A DNA stretch of 39,033 nucleotides from Erysipelotrichaceae bacterium (lineage in GTDB: Bacteria; Bacillota_I; Bacilli_A; Erysipelotrichales; Erysipelotrichaceae). A model generated the notes under the pieces. The model was not told the origin of the DNA. It did not search any database and saw only the letters and a program-made list of their open reading frames with translations. The stretch is taken from the NCBI GenBank assembly GCA_017405675.1, contig JAFRAB010000028.1:1-39033 (forward strand), read 5' to 3'. Of this stretch, positions 36,844 through 39,033 are shown one piece after another (the first letter of the stretch is position 1; the number at the start of each line of letters is the position of its first letter). The position numbers and the translations under genes are program-made.

Positions 36844-37167
36844 ATGAAATTAGTAATCGCAATAGTATCAAATGATGACAGCGCAGCAGTTACATCAGTA
36901 TTGACTGAACACGGATATTTCATGACAAAGCTGTCAACAACTGGCGGATTCTTAAGAGCCGGCAATACCACGCTCTTAATGGGAACAGATGATGAAAAGG
37001 TTCCTGAACTGATCGAACTCATCAAGTCTGAGAGCAAGAGACGTACGGAAATCGTTCCTGCCACCGCAACATTTGACATCAACCACTACGCAGCTTATCC
37101 GGTTGAAGTACAGGTTGGCGGAGCTACGATCTTTGTTCTCGACGTAGAGCAGTTCATCAAGGCATAA
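36844..37167 (+). CDS. darA: Cyclic-di-AMP receptor DarA (PII-like)
   Basis: A 107-residue trimeric PII-like protein that binds cyclic-di-AMP. Family features are the start MKLVIAIVSNDD, STTGGFLRAGNTTLLMG (T-loop and ligand pocket), and the end VQVGGATIFVLDVEQF. The ATG at 36844 has AAGGAGAAC upstream; a frame extending to 36796 overlaps ychF. It is probably co-transcribed with ychF (14-base gap) and ends at a strong terminator. Confidence 0.92.
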   Translation: MKLVIAIVSNDDSAAVTSVLTEHGYFMTKLSTTGGFLRAGNTTLLMGTDDEKVPELIELIKSESKRRTEIVPATATFDINHYAAYPVEVQVGGATIFVLDVEQFIKA

Positions 37168-37185
37168 TCAGCTTGAATCAGAAAA

Positions 37186-37220
37186 AAAGATCTGCAGATT
37201 TTTAGTCTGCAGATTTTCTT
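37186..37220. terminator. Bidirectional terminator between darA and the spermidine-synthase-like gene
   Basis: A 9-bp stem (37190-37198 with 37206-37214), extendable by A/T pairs, with T residues on one side and A residues on the other, between convergent genes. Confidence 0.8.
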
Positions 37221-37224
37221 ATGG

Positions 37225-38040
37225 TCAGATTCCCAGAAAGTCGTGATAGTCTTCCCTGAGTTTTTCAGGATCATTTACCACCTGGGCTTCAGTGAGGTCA
37301 TATTCAACGCCGTCAGGCAATGTGTTTTCTGAATCTGAAGCGAATATGACGTAGTTACCGCTGCGCAGGTGCTGATAGGAGAAGGCCTTGACGACGGAAA
37401 CATTTCTGAATACTTCCTTAAGCGTCTTAATGATGTTTAACAGATAATCCGTTCTGTTCAGCTTGCGGTTACCGGAAAGGTTAAGGGCATAGATGCCGTT
37501 TTCCGTCAGAACCTTCCTGACTGAACGGATCCCATCCAGGGTCAATAGCGGATAAACGGGGTCAAGGTCGTCATAAAGGTCGTTTATGATCATGTCGTAT
37601 CTGTGTTCGGTGGCCTGAATGTAGTGTACGGCATCATCGGTGATGTTGGTGAACCTGTCATTATTATCCAGGTCATAGTCCCTGATGAGATCATCCAGAT
37701 AGAAGTGCTCTTTAGCTATCTCCAGGGCTTCAGGATCGATCTCAACCACGGTAATGCGGACATCGGGATAATGAGAAATTACATGTTTAGGATAGGAATA
37801 GCCCGCACCTCCCAGCAAAAGAATGTTCTTATTGTCCGGGTTGATATCAAAACCGCGGTTAAAGGCTCTCAGGTAGGCAAATACCAGATCGTATTTCTTG
37901 TCTTCATCCATGAAGGTGGCTGACTGCCAGCCGTTGCCGCTGTCAAAGACTCTGACAGGGTAATCATAGTAGTCAGTATCTTCGTATATTTTCGTTCCCG
38001 TTTCAAACAGTTTTCTCTTCATATAACTAATATACCCCAT
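37225..38040 (-). CDS. Spermidine/spermine synthase-like methyltransferase-fold protein
   Basis: A 271-residue Rossmann-fold protein resembling the spermidine synthase superfamily. The nucleotide-binding loop is LLLGGAGYSYPKH (74-86), the acidic strand end is VVEIDPEALEIA (98-109), and NDLYDDLDPVYPLLT follows. It lacks the classic GGGDG and the DxDDP-type catalytic pattern is altered, so aminopropyl transfer is uncertain. Neither the ATG at 38040 nor that at 38022 has a clear ribosome site; the longer is given. No speA, speD or other polyamine genes are close. It is divergent from ispF. Confidence 0.75.
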   Translation of the reverse strand: MGYISYMKRKLFETGTKIYEDTDYYDYPVRVFDSGNGWQSATFMDEDKKYDLVFAYLRAFNRGFDINPDNKNILLLGGAGYSYPKHVISHYPDVRITVVEIDPEALEIAKEHFYLDDLIRDYDLDNNDRFTNITDDAVHYIQATEHRYDMIINDLYDDLDPVYPLLTLDGIRSVRKVLTENGIYALNLSGNRKLNRTDYLLNIIKTLKEVFRNVSVVKAFSYQHLRSGNYVIFASDSENTLPDGVEYDLTEAQVVNDPEKLREDYHDFLGI

Positions 38041-38085
38041 AATATTGACTTGTTTCTATGGTAAAATATCAGTGAGGTGATACTA

Positions 38086-38565
38086 ATGCGAATTGGTCAG
38101 TCAACCGACATTCACAGATTGGTAAAGGGCAGAAAGCTCATCCTTGGAGGAGTGGAAATACCCTATGAACTTGGGCTGGACGGGCATTCAGACGCTGACG
38201 TGCTGTTACATGCCATAATTGAAGCACTGATAGGCGCCATGGGTCTTGGCGACATCGGAACTCATTTTCCTGATACCGATGATAAGTATCTTGGCATTTC
38301 ATCAATAAAGTTACTGGAAAGAACCAGGGAAATGCTGGAAGAAAACGGTTATGAGATCAGCAACATTGACTCACTGATCCTCATTCAGCAGCCAAAGATG
38401 AAGCCCTACATACCTCAGATGAGAAAGAACATTGCCGAAACGTTGGGGATCGGAGAAGATCAGGTCAATGTCAAGGCAACGACCGGTGAAAAGCTGGGGT
38501 TTGTCGGCAGGGGTGAAGGCGTGGTAGCCGAAGCCGTCGCATTAATTGAAAGAAAGAAGGCTTAA
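38086..38565 (+). CDS. ispF: 2-C-methyl-D-erythritol 2,4-cyclodiphosphate synthase
   Basis: The MEP-pathway enzyme that makes the cyclodiphosphate intermediate of isoprenoid synthesis. The 159-residue protein has metal ligands D8, H10 (TDIHRL) and H42 (LLHAI), the GHSDADV segment, [10 protein letters not shown] and [16 protein letters not shown], a complete active site. ATG 38086 follows GAGGTGA; a GTG at 38077 overlaps that ribosome site. Other MEP genes are not in the window. Confidence 0.95.
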   Translation: MRIGQSTDIHRLVKGRKLILGGVEIPYELGLDGHSDADVLLHAIIEALIGAMGLGDIGTHFPDTDDKYLGISSIKLLERTREMLEENGYEISNIDSLILIQQPKMKPYIPQMRKNIAETLGIGEDQVNVKATTGEKLGFVGRGEGVVAEAVALIERKKA

Positions 38566-38566
38566 C

Positions 38567-38776
38567 ATGTACAGATATGTAATGAAAATAGAAGGATTAA
38601 ACAGCAGGGAAGACGTTTTTACCATAAGGAAACTGCTGAACAGTGAAGAGACTACGGTTGTCAACATCAGCTTCAACAAGGGAGAAGTAACCATTGATAC
38701 TGACGACCTCCTCGAAAACATCTGTTTCACCCTGGAGGGTGCCGGATATCTGATCGAAGAGCTGGAAATGATATGA
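38567..38776 (+). CDS. Small HMA-fold protein lacking metal-binding cysteines
   Basis: A 69-residue protein whose strand/helix order (YRYVMKIEGLNS, VFTIRKLLNS, VVNISFNKGEVTIDTDD, ENICFTLEGAGYLIEELEMI) is that of heavy-metal-associated/copper-chaperone domains. The loop that would carry CxxC reads GLNSREDV, so metal binding by that motif is not possible. AGAAGG lies six bases before ATG 38567, and it starts one base after the ispF stop codon, so it is in the ispF operon. Function is unknown. Confidence 0.75.
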   Translation: MYRYVMKIEGLNSREDVFTIRKLLNSEETTVVNISFNKGEVTIDTDDLLENICFTLEGAGYLIEELEMI

Positions 38777-38783
38777 TCATTTT

Positions 38784-38810
38784 GGAGCAGAGACATCTGC
38801 TCTTTTATTT
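38784..38810 (+). terminator. Terminator after ispF operon
   Basis: An 8-bp stem with one G-U pair (38784-38791 with 38796-38803), a 4-base loop and a T-rich tail follow the HMA-like gene. Confidence 0.8.
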
Positions 38811-38826
38811 TATGTGCCCTGAACAG

Positions 38827-38835
38827 TGATATAAT
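38827..38835 (+). promoter_or_regulatory. Extended -10 promoter
   Basis: TGATATAAT is a TGn-extended consensus -10 box lying downstream of the previous terminator, pointing toward the right edge. No clear -35 is present. Confidence 0.5.
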
Positions 38836-38841
38836 CATGCT

Positions 38842-39033
38842 AAGTTCTGTCAAGTGTTTTTTGAGAATAATAAGATGATTAATCAGCGCATTATGAAAAA
38901 GCGGATTTCATAATCCACTGAAAAGATGGAAACTGATTATTGAACCTAGCAGGTTAGATTATCAGGAAAGGGTCTGCCAAAGACCAATATCCTGGTATCT
39001 TTCTTTAACTCTTGCATAGTAAATGTGAAGGAA
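38842..39033 (+). other. Non-coding, hairpin-rich stretch at the window edge
   Basis: No convincing reading frame is visible in the last 190 bases. Stems are: 38890-38898 with 38906-38914 (9 bp), 38933-38937 with 38961-38965 enclosing 38943-38947 with 38951-38955, and 38971-38975 with 38981-38985 enclosed by 38963-38967 with 38990-38994. The second and third sets share bases 38963-38965 and exclude each other. This could be a structured leader, a small RNA, or the end of a mobile element; I cannot decide. Confidence 0.4.

Overview
The window is a replication-origin region of a low-GC Gram-positive bacterium (Firmicutes/Bacillota). The gene order dnaN-yaaA-recF-gyrB-gyrA-serS-tadA-dnaX-ybaB-recR to the left of dnaA and rpmH-rnpA-yidC-jag to the right, B. 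subtilis-type parS sites, a small SRP RNA without an Alu domain, and TGA/TAA/TAG stops with strong AGGAGG-type ribosome sites all point there. An Erysipelotrichia-like gut organism is my best guess, but no rRNA is present to test it.

Left arm (1-6800): a large hairpin, then on the minus strand an esterase, a PTS-like permease with degraded catalytic motifs, and NAD kinase. Divergent from nadK are a CYTH-domain phosphatase and a metallo-beta-lactamase-fold hydrolase on the plus strand. An AI-2E-family permease and an unnamed protein with an EVE/PUA-like N-terminus follow on the minus strand.

Replication/recombination block (6801-20036, all minus, i.e. transcribed away from oriC and co-oriented with the fork): recR, ybaB, dnaX, tadA, the SRP RNA gene (absent from ORF predictions), two perfect parS sites, serS, gyrA, gyrB, recF, yaaA, dnaN, dnaA. 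One parS site is the centre of a 30-bp palindrome that also looks like the serS terminator.

oriC (about 20165-20400) holds at least eight DnaA boxes, a 20-bp AT-rich candidate unwinding element between two inverted boxes, and two stem-loops. A further perfect box lies between dnaA and dnaN.

Right arm (20493-38776, mostly plus): a secreted SH3b-glucosaminidase ending in a dockerin, next to a membrane-anchored cohesin protein, then an HtrA protease; this looks like a small surface-assembly module. Next come a glutaredoxin-like protein (minus), an orphan prepilin peptidase, a rhamnose mutarotase, rpmH-rnpA-yidC-jag, a D-2-hydroxyacid dehydrogenase, a phosphate-binding-protein-like domain fused to membrane helices, an ABC exporter pair, rarA (minus), dtd, a DUF951 protein, ychF, a DarA-type cyclic-di-AMP receptor, a spermidine-synthase-like protein (minus), ispF and a small HMA-fold protein lacking metal cysteines. 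The last 250 bases have no gene but carry an extended -10 promoter and several hairpins, two of them mutually exclusive.

Functionally the window combines chromosome replication, segregation and repair with protein export (SRP RNA, YidC), RNA processing (RnpA, Jag, TadA, Dtd) and a surface/envelope module. All coordinates and motifs were read by eye; no database search was run.
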